DNA of 64,000 nt from JADLDB01 sp040755835. GTDB lineage: Bacteria; Myxococcota; Myxococcia; Myxococcales; Myxococcaceae. Shown in pieces: positions 54,642-63,337 of this stretch. Numbering within the stretch: position 1 is the stretch's first letter; the number at the start of each line of letters is the position of its first letter. The stretch covers positions 11,985 to 75,984 of the forward strand of contig JBFMAB010000036.1 in NCBI GenBank assembly GCA_040755835.1, given 5' to 3'. The position numbers and the translations under genes are program-made. The notes below the pieces were generated by a model that saw nothing but the letters and a program-made list of their open reading frames with translations, searched no databases and had not been told where the DNA came from.

Positions 54642-57600
54642 ATGTACGCCGAGCTCGTCAGTCGCTCGAACTACAGCTTCCTGAAGGGGGCGTCGCACCC
54701 CGAGGAGCTGGTCGCGCGCGCGGCGGAGCTGGGCCTGTCGGCGCTGGCGCTCACCGACGACGACGGGCTGTACGGCGCGGTGAAGGCGCACCTCGAGGCG
54801 AAGGCGCGGGGGCTCAAGCTCCTCCTCGCCTCGACGATGACGCTGACAGACGCGGGCCGGCCGGTGGCGCCGGTCGTCCTCTACGTGCAGGATGCGCGCG
54901 GCTACGCGAACCTGTGCGAGCTTTTGTCGGCGAGCCGGCTCTCGCACCCCAAGGGTGAGGCAGGACTGGACTGGCGGGCCCTGCGCCACCGGGCCGAAGG
55001 GCTCCTCGCGCTGGCGCCGCGCGCGCCCGAGATCGACGCACCGCACCTCGCCGCGCTGGCCGAGGCCTTCCCCGGGCGCTTCTACGTGGGCGCCACCCGC
55101 GCGCTGGCCGCCGACGACGAGGTCCGCTTCGCGCGCGCCCGGGCGCTGGCCGAGTCCCTCGGCGTGCCGCTGGTGGCCCACGGCGACGTGCACACCCACG
55201 CGCGCGATCGCCAGCCGCTGCAGGACGTGATGACGGCGATTCGCCACGGCACCACGGTGGCGAAGGCGGGGACGCTCTTGTTCCCCAACGCCGAGCGCAC
55301 GCTGAAAGGGCATGACGAGCTGCTCGCGCTCTACGCCGACTGCCCGGAGGTCGTCGGCCGCACGCTGGAGTTGGCCGACTCCTGCACGTTCACGCTGGAC
55401 GAATTGAGGTACGAGTTTCCCCGGGAAGATCTGCCGCCCGGTTTCACGCCGCAGCGTTACCTCGAGCACCTGGTGCGCGAGGGCCTCGAGGTCCGCTACC
55501 CCGCGGGCGTGCCGGCGGACGTGGTGGCGCAGATCGGGCGGGAGCTCAGGCTCATCGAGGCGCTCGACTACCCCGGCTACTTCCTCGCGCTGTGGGACAT
55601 CGTCCGCTTCGCGCGGGAGCGGGGGATCCTCTGCCAGGGCCGCGGCAGCGCGGCGAACTCGGCGGTCTGCTACGCCTTGCAGATCACCGCCATCGATCCG
55701 GTGCGCATGGGGCTGCTCTTCGAGCGCTTCCTGTCGATGGAGCGCAAGGAGCCACCGGACATCGACGTGGACTTCGAGCACGACCGCCGCGAGGAGGTGC
55801 TGCAGTACGTCTACGAGAAGCACGGCCGGCACCGCGCGGCGATGGTGTGCGAGCACATCTGCTTCCGCGGGAAGCTGGCGGTGCGCGAGGTGGGCAAGGC
55901 GCTGGGCCTGTCGCTCGACCAGGTGGACCGGCTGGCGAAGGCGCTCGACATCGAGGACGAGGTGGGGCCGTACCAGCTGAAGCAGGCGGGGCTGTCGCCG
56001 GGCGATCTCGCGGTGCAGCAGACGGTGGCGCTGGCGAGGCAGCTCTCCGGCATGCCGCGGCACCTGTCGATCCACGTGGGCGGCTTCGTGATCACCCACG
56101 GGCGGCTGACCGCGCTCGCGCCGGTGGAGAACGGCGCCATGGCGGATCGCACGGTGGTGCAGTGGGAGAAGGACGATCTCTCGGCGCTCAACATCCTGAA
56201 AGTCGATCTGCTGGGCCTGGGGATGCTGGCGGTGATCCGCCGCGCCTTCGAGTTGGTGGCCGAGTCGACGGGGCGGACGTGGACGATGGCGACGGTGCCG
56301 GCGGAGGACCCGGCGGTCTACGACATGCTGTGCGAGGCGGACTCGATCGGCACGTTCCAGATCGAGAGCCGGGCGCAGCAGAACATGCTGCCGCGCTTGA
56401 AGCCCCGGTGCTTCTACGACCTGGTGGTGGAGATCGCGATCATCCGGCCAGGGCCGATCGTCGGGCAGATGGTGCACCCGTACCTGCGGCGGCGGAACGG
56501 CGAGGAGGCGGTGACGTACCCGTCGAAGGAGGTGGAGGCGATCCTCTCGCGGACGCTGGGCGTGCCGCTCTTTCAGGAGCAGGCGATGAAGCTGGCGATG
56601 GTGGCGGCGGGTTTCTCCGCGGGCGAGGCGGACCGCTTGAGGCGCGCGCTCACCAACAAGCGGGCGGACCAGCTGTTGCCACAGTTCCGCGAGCGCTTCG
56701 TGGAGGGCAGCGTGGGGCGGGGGTACCCGCGGGAGTTCGCTGAGCGCTGCTTCGACAGCTTCAAGGGCTTCGCGCACTACGGGTTCCCCGAGAGCCACTC
56801 GGCGTCCTTCGCGTTGATCGCCTACGCGTCGGCGTGGCTCAAGCGCTACTACCCGGCGGCCTTCTGCGCGGCGCTGCTCGACTCGCAGCCGATGGGCTTC
56901 TACTCGCCGCACACGCTGGTGGAGGACGCGCGGCGCCACGGCGTCACGGTGCTGCCGGTGGACGTGAACGCGTCGAACTGGCGCTGCTCCCTCGAGTCTC
57001 CCAACCCCAGCTCCCCCATCGGGGGAGCGGGGAGACACACCTCTCCGGCGGCCGTGGCCGCCATGCCGGTGGAAGGGCGTATCCCGCTCCAGCCCCACCT
57101 CCGCCTTGGCTTCGAAGTGGTGAAGGGCCTGCGCGAGGACACGGGCAAGCGCCTCGAGGCCGCGCGCGCTGAGCGCCCCTTCACCTCGGTGGCCGACGTC
57201 GCGCGCCGCACGCGGATGCCGCGTCACGAGCTGACGCGCCTGGCGCTGGCGGGCGCGCTCAACTCGCTCTGCGCCGACCGCCGCACGGCGCTCTGGGACA
57301 TCCACGCGCTGGGGCCGTTGGACGAAGGCGATCTCTTCTTCGGCCTGCCGATGGCGGCGGACCGCGCGGACTTCCCGCGCATGTCGAAGGCCGAGCGGGT
57401 GTACGCGGACTACGAGGCGACGAGGCTCTCGTTGGAGTCGCACCCGGTGGCGCTGGTGCGGGACGCGCTCGCGAAGCGGGGCGCGGTGACGACGGCGGGG
57501 CTGCTGGAGGTGCCGCACGGCCGGACGGCGACGGTGGGGGGGCTGATCATCGTGCGGCAGCGGCCGCCGACGGCGAAGGGCTTCACGTTCCTCTCGGTGG

Positions 57601-57773
57601 AGGACGAGACGGGGATCGCCAACCTCGTCATCGAGCCGAAGAAGTTCGAGCGCTTCCGGACGGCGATCACCACGACGGCGCTGATCGTCAGCCGCGGGCG
57701 GGTGGAGCGGAACGGCAAGGTGGTGAACCTGAAGGTGGACGAGTTGGAGTCGCTCCCGCCGCCGGAGGTCTGA
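54642..57773 (+). CDS. dnaE2: Error-prone DNA polymerase DnaE2
   Basis: A 1043-residue C-family polymerase. The PHP domain is at the start (ELVSRSNYSFLKGASHPEEL), with HGDVHTHAR and other metal-site residues. The polymerase core carries the catalytic acids in PPDIDVDFEHDRREE (D373, D375), GRGSAANSAVCYAL and FKGFAHYGFPESHSASFALI. It finishes with an HhH and OB-fold region (LEVPHGRTATVGGLIIVRQR). DnaE2 is the synthesising partner of ImuA/ImuB in SOS mutagenesis. A short in-frame palindromic repeat inserts about ten non-conserved residues (near 788-797) just before FEVVKGLRED. The ATG at 54642 lies 9 nt after imuB. Confidence 0.97.
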   Translation: MYAELVSRSNYSFLKGASHPEELVARAAELGLSALALTDDDGLYGAVKAHLEAKARGLKLLLASTMTLTDAGRPVAPVVLYVQDARGYANLCELLSASRLSHPKGEAGLDWRALRHRAEGLLALAPRAPEIDAPHLAALAEAFPGRFYVGATRALAADDEVRFARARALAESLGVPLVAHGDVHTHARDRQPLQDVMTAIRHGTTVAKAGTLLFPNAERTLKGHDELLALYADCPEVVGRTLELADSCTFTLDELRYEFPREDLPPGFTPQRYLEHLVREGLEVRYPAGVPADVVAQIGRELRLIEALDYPGYFLALWDIVRFARERGILCQGRGSAANSAVCYALQITAIDPVRMGLLFERFLSMERKEPPDIDVDFEHDRREEVLQYVYEKHGRHRAAMVCEHICFRGKLAVREVGKALGLSLDQVDRLAKALDIEDEVGPYQLKQAGLSPGDLAVQQTVALARQLSGMPRHLSIHVGGFVITHGRLTALAPVENGAMADRTVVQWEKDDLSALNILKVDLLGLGMLAVIRRAFELVAESTGRTWTMATVPAEDPAVYDMLCEADSIGTFQIESRAQQNMLPRLKPRCFYDLVVEIAIIRPGPIVGQMVHPYLRRRNGEEAVTYPSKEVEAILSRTLGVPLFQEQAMKLAMVAAGFSAGEADRLRRALTNKRADQLLPQFRERFVEGSVGRGYPREFAERCFDSFKGFAHYGFPESHSASFALIAYASAWLKRYYPAAFCAALLDSQPMGFYSPHTLVEDARRHGVTVLPVDVNASNWRCSLESPNPSSPIGGAGRHTSPAAVAAMPVEGRIPLQPHLRLGFEVVKGLREDTGKRLEAARAERPFTSVADVARRTRMPRHELTRLALAGALNSLCADRRTALWDIHALGPLDEGDLFFGLPMAADRADFPRMSKAERVYADYEATRLSLESHPVALVRDALAKRGAVTTAGLLEVPHGRTATVGGLIIVRQRPPTAKGFTFLSVEDETGIANLVIEPKKFERFRTAITTTALIVSRGRVERNGKVVNLKVDELESLPPPEV
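57005..57032. repeat. Palindromic repeat inside dnaE2, family copy 7
   Basis: CCCC-A-GCTCCCCC, loop ATC, GGGGGAGC-GGGG makes a 12-bp stem with a bulged A at 57009. It is translated as part of NPSSPIGGAG in a non-conserved loop of DnaE2. Confidence 0.6.
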
Positions 57774-57780
57774 CGGCCAG

Positions 57781-57990
57781 CTACTTCCCGCCGCAGCGCG
57801 TGTGATTCGCGACGAAGGCCGCCGGATCGGTCACGCGGTACTCCGCGAAGTCGTTCGCGTAGTACGTCGGGCCCTCGCCGCCGGTCGCGCGGGTCGTCCA
57901 GACGACGCTCCCGGCTTCATCCAGCCACCACCGGGCCTCGACCCACGCGGCCGGCACGAACGCGAGGGCGGCGGGCCAGTGAGCGGCCAT
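57781..57990 (-). CDS. Small hypothetical protein, third gene of the GNAT operon
   Basis: A 69-residue protein beginning MAAHWPAALAFVPAAWVEAR. Its ATG overlaps the stop of the 242-residue membrane-protein gene by one base (TGATG), a strong sign of translational coupling. It contains several Trp and Asp residues (WWLDEAGSVVWTTRA, GPTYYANDFAEYRV) and a single Cys near the end (HTRCGGK). There is no signal or membrane segment. The compact size and aromatic content suggest a small folded protein; the function is unknown. It converges on dnaE2 with only 7 nt between the stops. Confidence 0.65.
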   Translation of the reverse strand: MAAHWPAALAFVPAAWVEARWWLDEAGSVVWTTRATGGEGPTYYANDFAEYRVTDPAAFVANHTRCGGK

Positions 57991-58718
57991 CACCCAGGCC
58001 CGACGAGCCTCTGCGTCCGGTCCTCGAGGCGGTCGGCGAGCTCGCTCATCGCGTCGTACACCTTGTTCACCCGGGACACGTACAGCGCGCGCGCGCCGCC
58101 CCAGGCGCTCACGACCACCGCCGCTGCGCCCACCACGCCCGCGACGACCGGGAGGTGCATCAGCTTCGGGATGATCCACGCGACGTTGGTGCCGAGGCCT
58201 CCGCCGACGCCGCCGATGATGCCGCCGAAGAGCCCACCGGCGAGCTGCCCGGCGTTCACCTCGACGCGGATCACCGTCCTCCCGTCGCGCGGCAGCACCG
58301 AGATCGACACCAGCCCGCCGGTCGTCATGCCGGTCCACGTCAGCGTGCGGCCCACGGCCGCGAGCTGCCCGGTGTACGAGGTGATGCCGCGCACCACGTC
58401 GACGATCTCCGCGGCGAGGTGCTCGTGCTGGTCCGCGGTGAGCTCGCCCTCCACCACGCGCTCGAACGTGCGGCGCGTGGGCGCGCCGACGAACCGGGTC
58501 GTCTTCGCCTTCTTCCGCTCGGTGACGTCGCGCGCGGCCCGGCGCAGCACGGTGGGATCCAGCCCCGACTCCTTCGCCAGCGCGGCCAGCTCCTCGTCGG
58601 ACAGCCCGGCCTTCTCCACCTGCCGCGCGCGCTCGAGCCGGGTCGCCCGCTCGAGGATCTCCTCGACCTCCGGCCCGGAGACCTGCGAGGAGGGCGGCCG
58701 GGTGCGCTCCGGGCTCAC
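57990..58718 (-). CDS. Hypothetical membrane protein with coiled-coil N-terminus
   Basis: A 242-residue protein. Its N-terminal 90 residues are charged and helical (ILERATRLERARQVEKAGLS). The middle has SYTGQLAAVGRTLTWTG and beta segments. Around residues 165-215 lie a Gly-rich hydrophobic hairpin (GLFGGIIGGVGGGLG) and a second hydrophobic stretch (VVAGVVGAAAVVVSAWGG). It ends in an amphipathic helix. The GTG start overlaps the acetyltransferase stop (GTGA), and the stop overlaps the next start (TGATG), so all three genes are coupled. Family unknown. Confidence 0.75.
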   Translation of the reverse strand: MSPERTRPPSSQVSGPEVEEILERATRLERARQVEKAGLSDEELAALAKESGLDPTVLRRAARDVTERKKAKTTRFVGAPTRRTFERVVEGELTADQHEHLAAEIVDVVRGITSYTGQLAAVGRTLTWTGMTTGGLVSISVLPRDGRTVIRVEVNAGQLAGGLFGGIIGGVGGGLGTNVAWIIPKLMHLPVVAGVVGAAAVVVSAWGGARALYVSRVNKVYDAMSELADRLEDRTQRLVGPG

Positions 58719-59227
58719 TTGCGGCTCAGGTGGAGCCGGATCTCGCGCACGGCCTTGCCGGCGAACGTCTCGACGCGGCTCGCGCCGTCCTTCGTCCAGC
58801 CGTGCTTCTCGTAGAAGGCGAGCGCGCGGGTGTTCTTCTCGAAGGTCCACGCGGTGAGCGGGTGGAAGCCGCGGCCGTGCAGGTCCCTCGCGCAGGCCGA
58901 CAGGAGCGCCGAGCCGACGCCCATGCGGCTGCGCTGCTCGAGCACGTACAGGGCGCCCAGCTCGCCGGTGGAGGTGCCCGCGCCGGCGTCGCGCGACGGA
59001 CCGGTGGCCGCGAAGCCCGCGAGCTCTCCGCCCACCAGGCCCAGCCACACGCGGATCGCGGGGATGGCGAGGGCGCCCTTCCACATCACGGCGCGCTGCG
59101 CGACGTCGAGGCTCGCGAGGTACTCCTGCGGCAACAAGTCCCGGTACGCCCACTTCCACGCGGCGACGTGGATCGCCGCGATGCGATCGGCGTCCTCCGG
59201 CCGCGCCTGTTCGATGGTCACGTCCAC
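58715..59227 (-). CDS. GNAT-family N-acetyltransferase
   Basis: A 170-residue acyl-CoA-dependent acetyltransferase. The GNAT core is clear: TIEQARPEDADRIAAIHVAA, the beta-4 strand LGALYVLEQRSRMGVGSALL (motif A pyrophosphate loop R/QxxGxG/A) and FEKNTRALAFYEKHGWTKDG (motif B). The substrate is unknown; small-molecule amines or protein N-termini are both possible. The GTG at 59227 gives MDVTIEQARPED, a usual start for the family, while the longer upstream frame is Pro/Arg-rich. It heads a three-gene operon. Confidence 0.9.
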   Translation of the reverse strand: MDVTIEQARPEDADRIAAIHVAAWKWAYRDLLPQEYLASLDVAQRAVMWKGALAIPAIRVWLGLVGGELAGFAATGPSRDAGAGTSTGELGALYVLEQRSRMGVGSALLSACARDLHGRGFHPLTAWTFEKNTRALAFYEKHGWTKDGASRVETFAGKAVREIRLHLSRK

Positions 59228-59379
59228 GCCGACGATTGTCCGCCACAAGGCGCCCCGCGGGAAGCCTTCGCGCCGTCTCGGGGGAACGATGGTTTCCGGT
59301 CGGTGCACAGCGGTCTGTCCTGGCGTGTCGTGCTAAGTGGCCTCTTCGCAGACCACCTCACGCCGTCGGGGAGCACCAC

Positions 59380-61479
59380 ATGAGCACCACGATCCGTCGC
59401 ATGGGCGAGCGTTTCGCCGCTGACCGCAACTTCACGCTGGACGAGGCGAAGCAGCTCGTCGCGCAGGCCCAGAAGAACGGCATCGTCTCGAGGAACGAGA
59501 AGGCCGCGCTGAACCAGATCATGACGAAGTACGCCGACGCCTTCGCGCCCGGCGCGCTGGACGTGATCAGGGCGCTCATCACCCCCACGCCGCCGCCCCC
59601 GCCGCCGCCTGGGACGCAGCCGATCAACCTCGACCCCGGCGGCGGCAACCGCCCGGTGTGGCTCAACGCCAGTGGCGTCTTCACCACCAGCGCCGACGGC
59701 ACGTCGCCGGCGAACGACGTGGAGCTGGGCGACGCGCTCTTCAAGGCCGCCGAGGTGGCGGACAACGCCCGCGCGCCGATGCTGGCGTCCGTGCCGCTCG
59801 CGCTCCGCGAGAAGACCTTCGAGCAGCTCAAGCTGTCGCTGGCCCGCGTGCCGGCCGACGGTCAGCCGCCGGCCGGCCTGGACAAGAGCCAGGCGCTTCA
59901 GCTGCGCGCGTCCGCCGGCGCGGTGCTGTTGGATCTCATCAACGCCTCGCCGGAGCCCGCGCTGCAGAAGGCGGCGGTGGAGACCTACGAGGCGCTGGTG
60001 CGCGCCGAGACGGACCCCCGCCTGCGGGAGAACCTGATCTTCCACTTCGCCAACGCGCCGGCCGCACAGTCGGGCGAGGTGAAGGCGCTGGCCGACGTGC
60101 TGATGAAGGACCTCGCGCCGTCGAAGCCGCCGTACGACAAGTGGTTCGCCAACGGGAACAAGACGGTCAACCTGGCGTGGACGGTGGGGCAGGGCGAGTT
60201 CTGGAAGGGCTTCACGAACTACCTGAAGCAGAACGGCTTCAAGCCGGTGGGCCCGGAGAACCAGTACGGCGTCAGCACCTACGAGGCGACGATCAACAAG
60301 CCCGGCGTGGGCGAGACGACCTTCCGCATCTCGGTGCGCGAGGGCGGCACCAACATCCTCGCGCCGATGAACGACCCCAACGTGCACGTCGTCGGCTACG
60401 ACGGCCACTCCAACTGGGGCCGCAACATGTCGTCGTCGGTGAGGAACGGCCCCGAGGCGCCGAACGGTGGTGACGGGAAGCTGCTCTTCTACAACCTCTG
60501 CGTCGGCAAGGGCGTGCTCGACCGCGTGAAGGAGAAGTACGGCAACACGCAGGTCGTCACGACCTACGCGGCGTCGAACTTCTACACGGACAGCTCGGGC
60601 CAGATGACGCGCGGCGAAGGCGTCCAGGCGCTGATGGCGCTGATCAACGGCATCGCCGGGCGCAGCGACTGGCAGGCGATCCACCAGAGCATGAACCGGG
60701 CCGCCGACATCGGCTGGGGCCGCACGTGGGACAACTACCTCACGCCGATCTCCACGCTGACCCGCGAGAAGGTCCTCGACCGCGACAACGACGGCCAGGC
60801 CGACTACCTCGACAAGCACTTCAACTACTCGACGTTCAAGGTGCCCGAGGACACGGCCCGCGAGTTCCAGCCGGTGAAGCAGTCGCGCGACGCCTCGGTG
60901 CTCGACGGAACCAAGGTGTTGGTGTCCGCGAACATGATCAACACGCTCTCCGAGTTCAGCGGCATCCTCGACCGCGTCAACCCCGACTCGAAGGTGATCG
61001 CCGGCGGCTGGTACGAGCCGAAGATGGGCGAAGCGAAGGACGTGGTGCGCTTCGCCGAGCAGAAGGGCCGCGACGGCAAGACCGAGTACGTGATGACGTT
61101 CAACGCGCGCTACTCGCACATGAGCGAGGAGGCGATGCGCGCCACCACCGCGTACGAGTTCACCCGCTACATGCAGGACTCCGGGAAGCTGCGCATGGAC
61201 CCGGTGGACGCCAAGCTGGCCGGGCTGCTCGCGTTCGGCCAGTCGCTGGCCGTGGACGAGGGCTACCGCGACCGGGACGTGTGGGCGAACTTCGTGAAGC
61301 GCTACAACTTCCCGGAGACGATCTCCCTGTCCGACGTCTCGAGCGCGCTCGCGGCGCACACCGGCCACAACTACGCCGGCGACTCCGCGGGCGTGCGGAA
61401 GCTCAAGGAGCTCATCGGCCCCGACGCGCTCGCCGCCCTGGCGCGCCCCGAGGTCGGCGTGCCCGTCACGGTGCTGTGA
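59380..61479 (+). CDS. Putative clan-CD-like cysteine peptidase with EF-hand-like loop
   Basis: A 699-residue protein without a signal peptide. A helical N-terminus (LDEAKQLVAQAQKNGIVSRN) and a Pro-rich hinge (about 64-80) precede a mainly alpha/beta body. A His after a hydrophobic strand (VHVVGYDGHSNWG, H343) and a Cys after the next strand (LLFYNLCVGKG, C374) are 31 residues apart. That resembles the His/Cys order of clan CD peptidases (caspases, gingipains), but I cannot confirm the family. DRDNDGQADYLD (about 465-478) looks like a calcium-binding EF-hand loop. It is followed by a 13-bp inverted repeat and then a calpain-like gene, so a two-protease cassette is plausible. Confidence 0.75.
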   Translation: MSTTIRRMGERFAADRNFTLDEAKQLVAQAQKNGIVSRNEKAALNQIMTKYADAFAPGALDVIRALITPTPPPPPPPGTQPINLDPGGGNRPVWLNASGVFTTSADGTSPANDVELGDALFKAAEVADNARAPMLASVPLALREKTFEQLKLSLARVPADGQPPAGLDKSQALQLRASAGAVLLDLINASPEPALQKAAVETYEALVRAETDPRLRENLIFHFANAPAAQSGEVKALADVLMKDLAPSKPPYDKWFANGNKTVNLAWTVGQGEFWKGFTNYLKQNGFKPVGPENQYGVSTYEATINKPGVGETTFRISVREGGTNILAPMNDPNVHVVGYDGHSNWGRNMSSSVRNGPEAPNGGDGKLLFYNLCVGKGVLDRVKEKYGNTQVVTTYAASNFYTDSSGQMTRGEGVQALMALINGIAGRSDWQAIHQSMNRAADIGWGRTWDNYLTPISTLTREKVLDRDNDGQADYLDKHFNYSTFKVPEDTAREFQPVKQSRDASVLDGTKVLVSANMINTLSEFSGILDRVNPDSKVIAGGWYEPKMGEAKDVVRFAEQKGRDGKTEYVMTFNARYSHMSEEAMRATTAYEFTRYMQDSGKLRMDPVDAKLAGLLAFGQSLAVDEGYRDRDVWANFVKRYNFPETISLSDVSSALAAHTGHNYAGDSAGVRKLKELIGPDALAALARPEVGVPVTVL

Positions 61480-61498
61480 ACGTCGAACCCTTTGAATC

Positions 61499-61544
61499 GA
61501 CGGGAGTTGTGGCGATTTGCCTACACGGGCACACAACTCCCGTC
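61499..61544. repeat. 13-bp perfect inverted repeat between the two protease-like genes
   Basis: GACGGGAGTTGTG (61499-61511) and CACAACTCCCGTC (61532-61544) flank a 20-nt loop, beginning 20 nt after the first gene's stop. The arms could form a terminator hairpin or be a dyad operator. No T-run follows. It differs from the CCCTCTCCC family. Confidence 0.65.
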
Positions 61545-61605
61545 TGCGCCCCGCCGAGAATTGGGCCAAGTTGACACGTCCCCCGGACTTTTGAGGAGTT
61601 TGCCT

Positions 61606-63327
61606 ATGCCGATGCGCATCAAGGACAGCCGGATCCGCACCTTCACCGAGACCCTGCAGCGGGACGCGAGCCCGAAGATCACCGACGCCAACGTGCTGAA
61701 GGTGCTGGCGGCGGTGGGCGATGGGCAGAGCAAGTCGGCGGACCAGGCGCTGGCCGAGCTGACGAAGCCGGGGATCACCCGCAGGGAGCAGTTCGAGATC
61801 GCGGCGAAGGGCCTGTCGAAGTCCGAGAAGAGCGACCTCGGGCAGCTCCTCGACAAGTCGGGCTTCCAGATGGAGCCGGGCGCGAAGAACTTCCTCGAGG
61901 CGCTGGTTGGCCGCGCGCCGCTGCAAGAAACGTTCGGGCCGCTGACGATCATCGGCGACCAGAAGAACGGTATCCAGGGCATCGCGAAGCCGGGCGTGAC
62001 GATCGAGGCGATCAACTTGTCGGCCGCGCCGGCCGGCCGCCTGCACCTGGCGGACACGATGGTGATCGGCACCGCCGACGCCTCCGGCAAGTTCCTCGGC
62101 ACGATGCCGGACGTGCGCGAAGGCGACCTGATCCGCATGCGCACGCGCGCGGCCGACGGCTCGACGAGCGACTGGCTCACCATTCAGGCGAGGGGCATCG
62201 AGGCGAAGGACACGCGCAACGCGATCGTCAACCTCGAGCGCATGGATCTTTCGGCGGGCACGGACGGCGTCAGCGTCACGCACAACACCGCGCGGCCGCT
62301 GTCGGAGCCGGGCGCCACGCTGCGCTTCACCAACGTCCGCACCGGCGAGAAGGTGGACGTGAAGGTGACGGACAAGGGCTCGCTGCCGGAAGGCCTCAAG
62401 CTGCCGGGCAAGGCGGGCGACGAGTTCAAGGTGGCGGCGAGCGACGGCGCCAACAACGTCGACTTCGCGACGGTGGCGGGGACGCTGAAGGTGCCGGGCG
62501 GCATGGGCGGCGGCCACCGCGTCGACCTGCCGGACCCGGCGATGCACAAGGACGAGTTGAACGCCGACGGCACCCCGAAGTTCAAGCTCGAGCGCTTCAC
62601 GGGCCCGCTGTTCATCGACGGCCCGAAGGCCGAGGACGTGCGCCAGGGCGCGATCGGCAACTGCTACTTCCCCGCGGCGATGGCGGCGGTCGCGGCGATG
62701 CGCCCCGACGTCATCCAGAACATGATCAAGGAGAACGGGGACGGCACGTACACCGTGAAGTTCAACTCGTCGTCGAGCTACGGCGGCGGGCGCCCGGTGG
62801 AGATCACGGTGGACGGCGATCTCTACGTGCGCAGCTACGGCGGCCCGGTGTACGGCGGCTCGCTGGGCGGCTCGACGGCGCCGGACAAGATGGAGCTCTG
62901 GTTCCCGCTCATCGAGAAGGCGTACGCCCAGTGGAAGGGCAGCTACGACGCGATCGGCAACGGCGGCGTCGCGGGCCAGGTGATGGCGGAGGTGATGGGC
63001 AAGGGGTACCGCTACGAGAACCTGTCGCCCGCCAACAAGGACCGCATGTTCGACCTGATCCAGAAGGCCGCGGCCAACAAGCAGCCGATGGCGGCGGGCA
63101 CGTACGGCACCGAGGACGCCTCGCGCTACACGAACACCGGCGTCTACGCGCACCACGCGTACACGGTGCTGGGCGCGGTCGAGGAGAATGGCGTGAAGTA
63201 CGTGCAGCTGCGCAACCCGTGGGGCCAGTCGGAGCCGGGCTACGACGGGAAGAACGACGGCATCTTCAAGCTGGAACTGGACAAGTTTGTGACTCTGTAC
63301 CGCGCGCTGCACGTGGTGAACCCGTAG
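61606..63327 (+). CDS. Calpain-family (C2) cysteine protease
   Basis: A 573-residue protein. The first about 310 residues are non-catalytic: a helical start (LAELTKPGITRREQFEIAAK) and beta-rich middle domains. The C-terminal 260 residues are calpain-like, with the Cys region VRQGAIGNCYFPAAMAAVAA (C353), the His in GVYAHHAYTVLGA (most likely H517) and the Asn in VQLRNPWGQ (N537). These are the calpain Cys/His/Asn triad in order. The Cys is preceded by Asn (GNC) where calpains often have Asp (GDC). Activation may need calcium. The ATG at 61606 has GAGGAG 8 nt upstream. Confidence 0.88.
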   Translation: MPMRIKDSRIRTFTETLQRDASPKITDANVLKVLAAVGDGQSKSADQALAELTKPGITRREQFEIAAKGLSKSEKSDLGQLLDKSGFQMEPGAKNFLEALVGRAPLQETFGPLTIIGDQKNGIQGIAKPGVTIEAINLSAAPAGRLHLADTMVIGTADASGKFLGTMPDVREGDLIRMRTRAADGSTSDWLTIQARGIEAKDTRNAIVNLERMDLSAGTDGVSVTHNTARPLSEPGATLRFTNVRTGEKVDVKVTDKGSLPEGLKLPGKAGDEFKVAASDGANNVDFATVAGTLKVPGGMGGGHRVDLPDPAMHKDELNADGTPKFKLERFTGPLFIDGPKAEDVRQGAIGNCYFPAAMAAVAAMRPDVIQNMIKENGDGTYTVKFNSSSSYGGGRPVEITVDGDLYVRSYGGPVYGGSLGGSTAPDKMELWFPLIEKAYAQWKGSYDAIGNGGVAGQVMAEVMGKGYRYENLSPANKDRMFDLIQKAAANKQPMAAGTYGTEDASRYTNTGVYAHHAYTVLGAVEENGVKYVQLRNPWGQSEPGYDGKNDGIFKLELDKFVTLYRALHVVNP

Positions 63328-63337
63328 AGGAGGCGCC

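Noticed and set aside
52533..57518. Minus-strand open frame of about 1660 codons antisense to imuA-imuB-dnaE2
   Set aside because: Shadow of the strongly coding plus strand. The translation is low-complexity and has no conserved motif.
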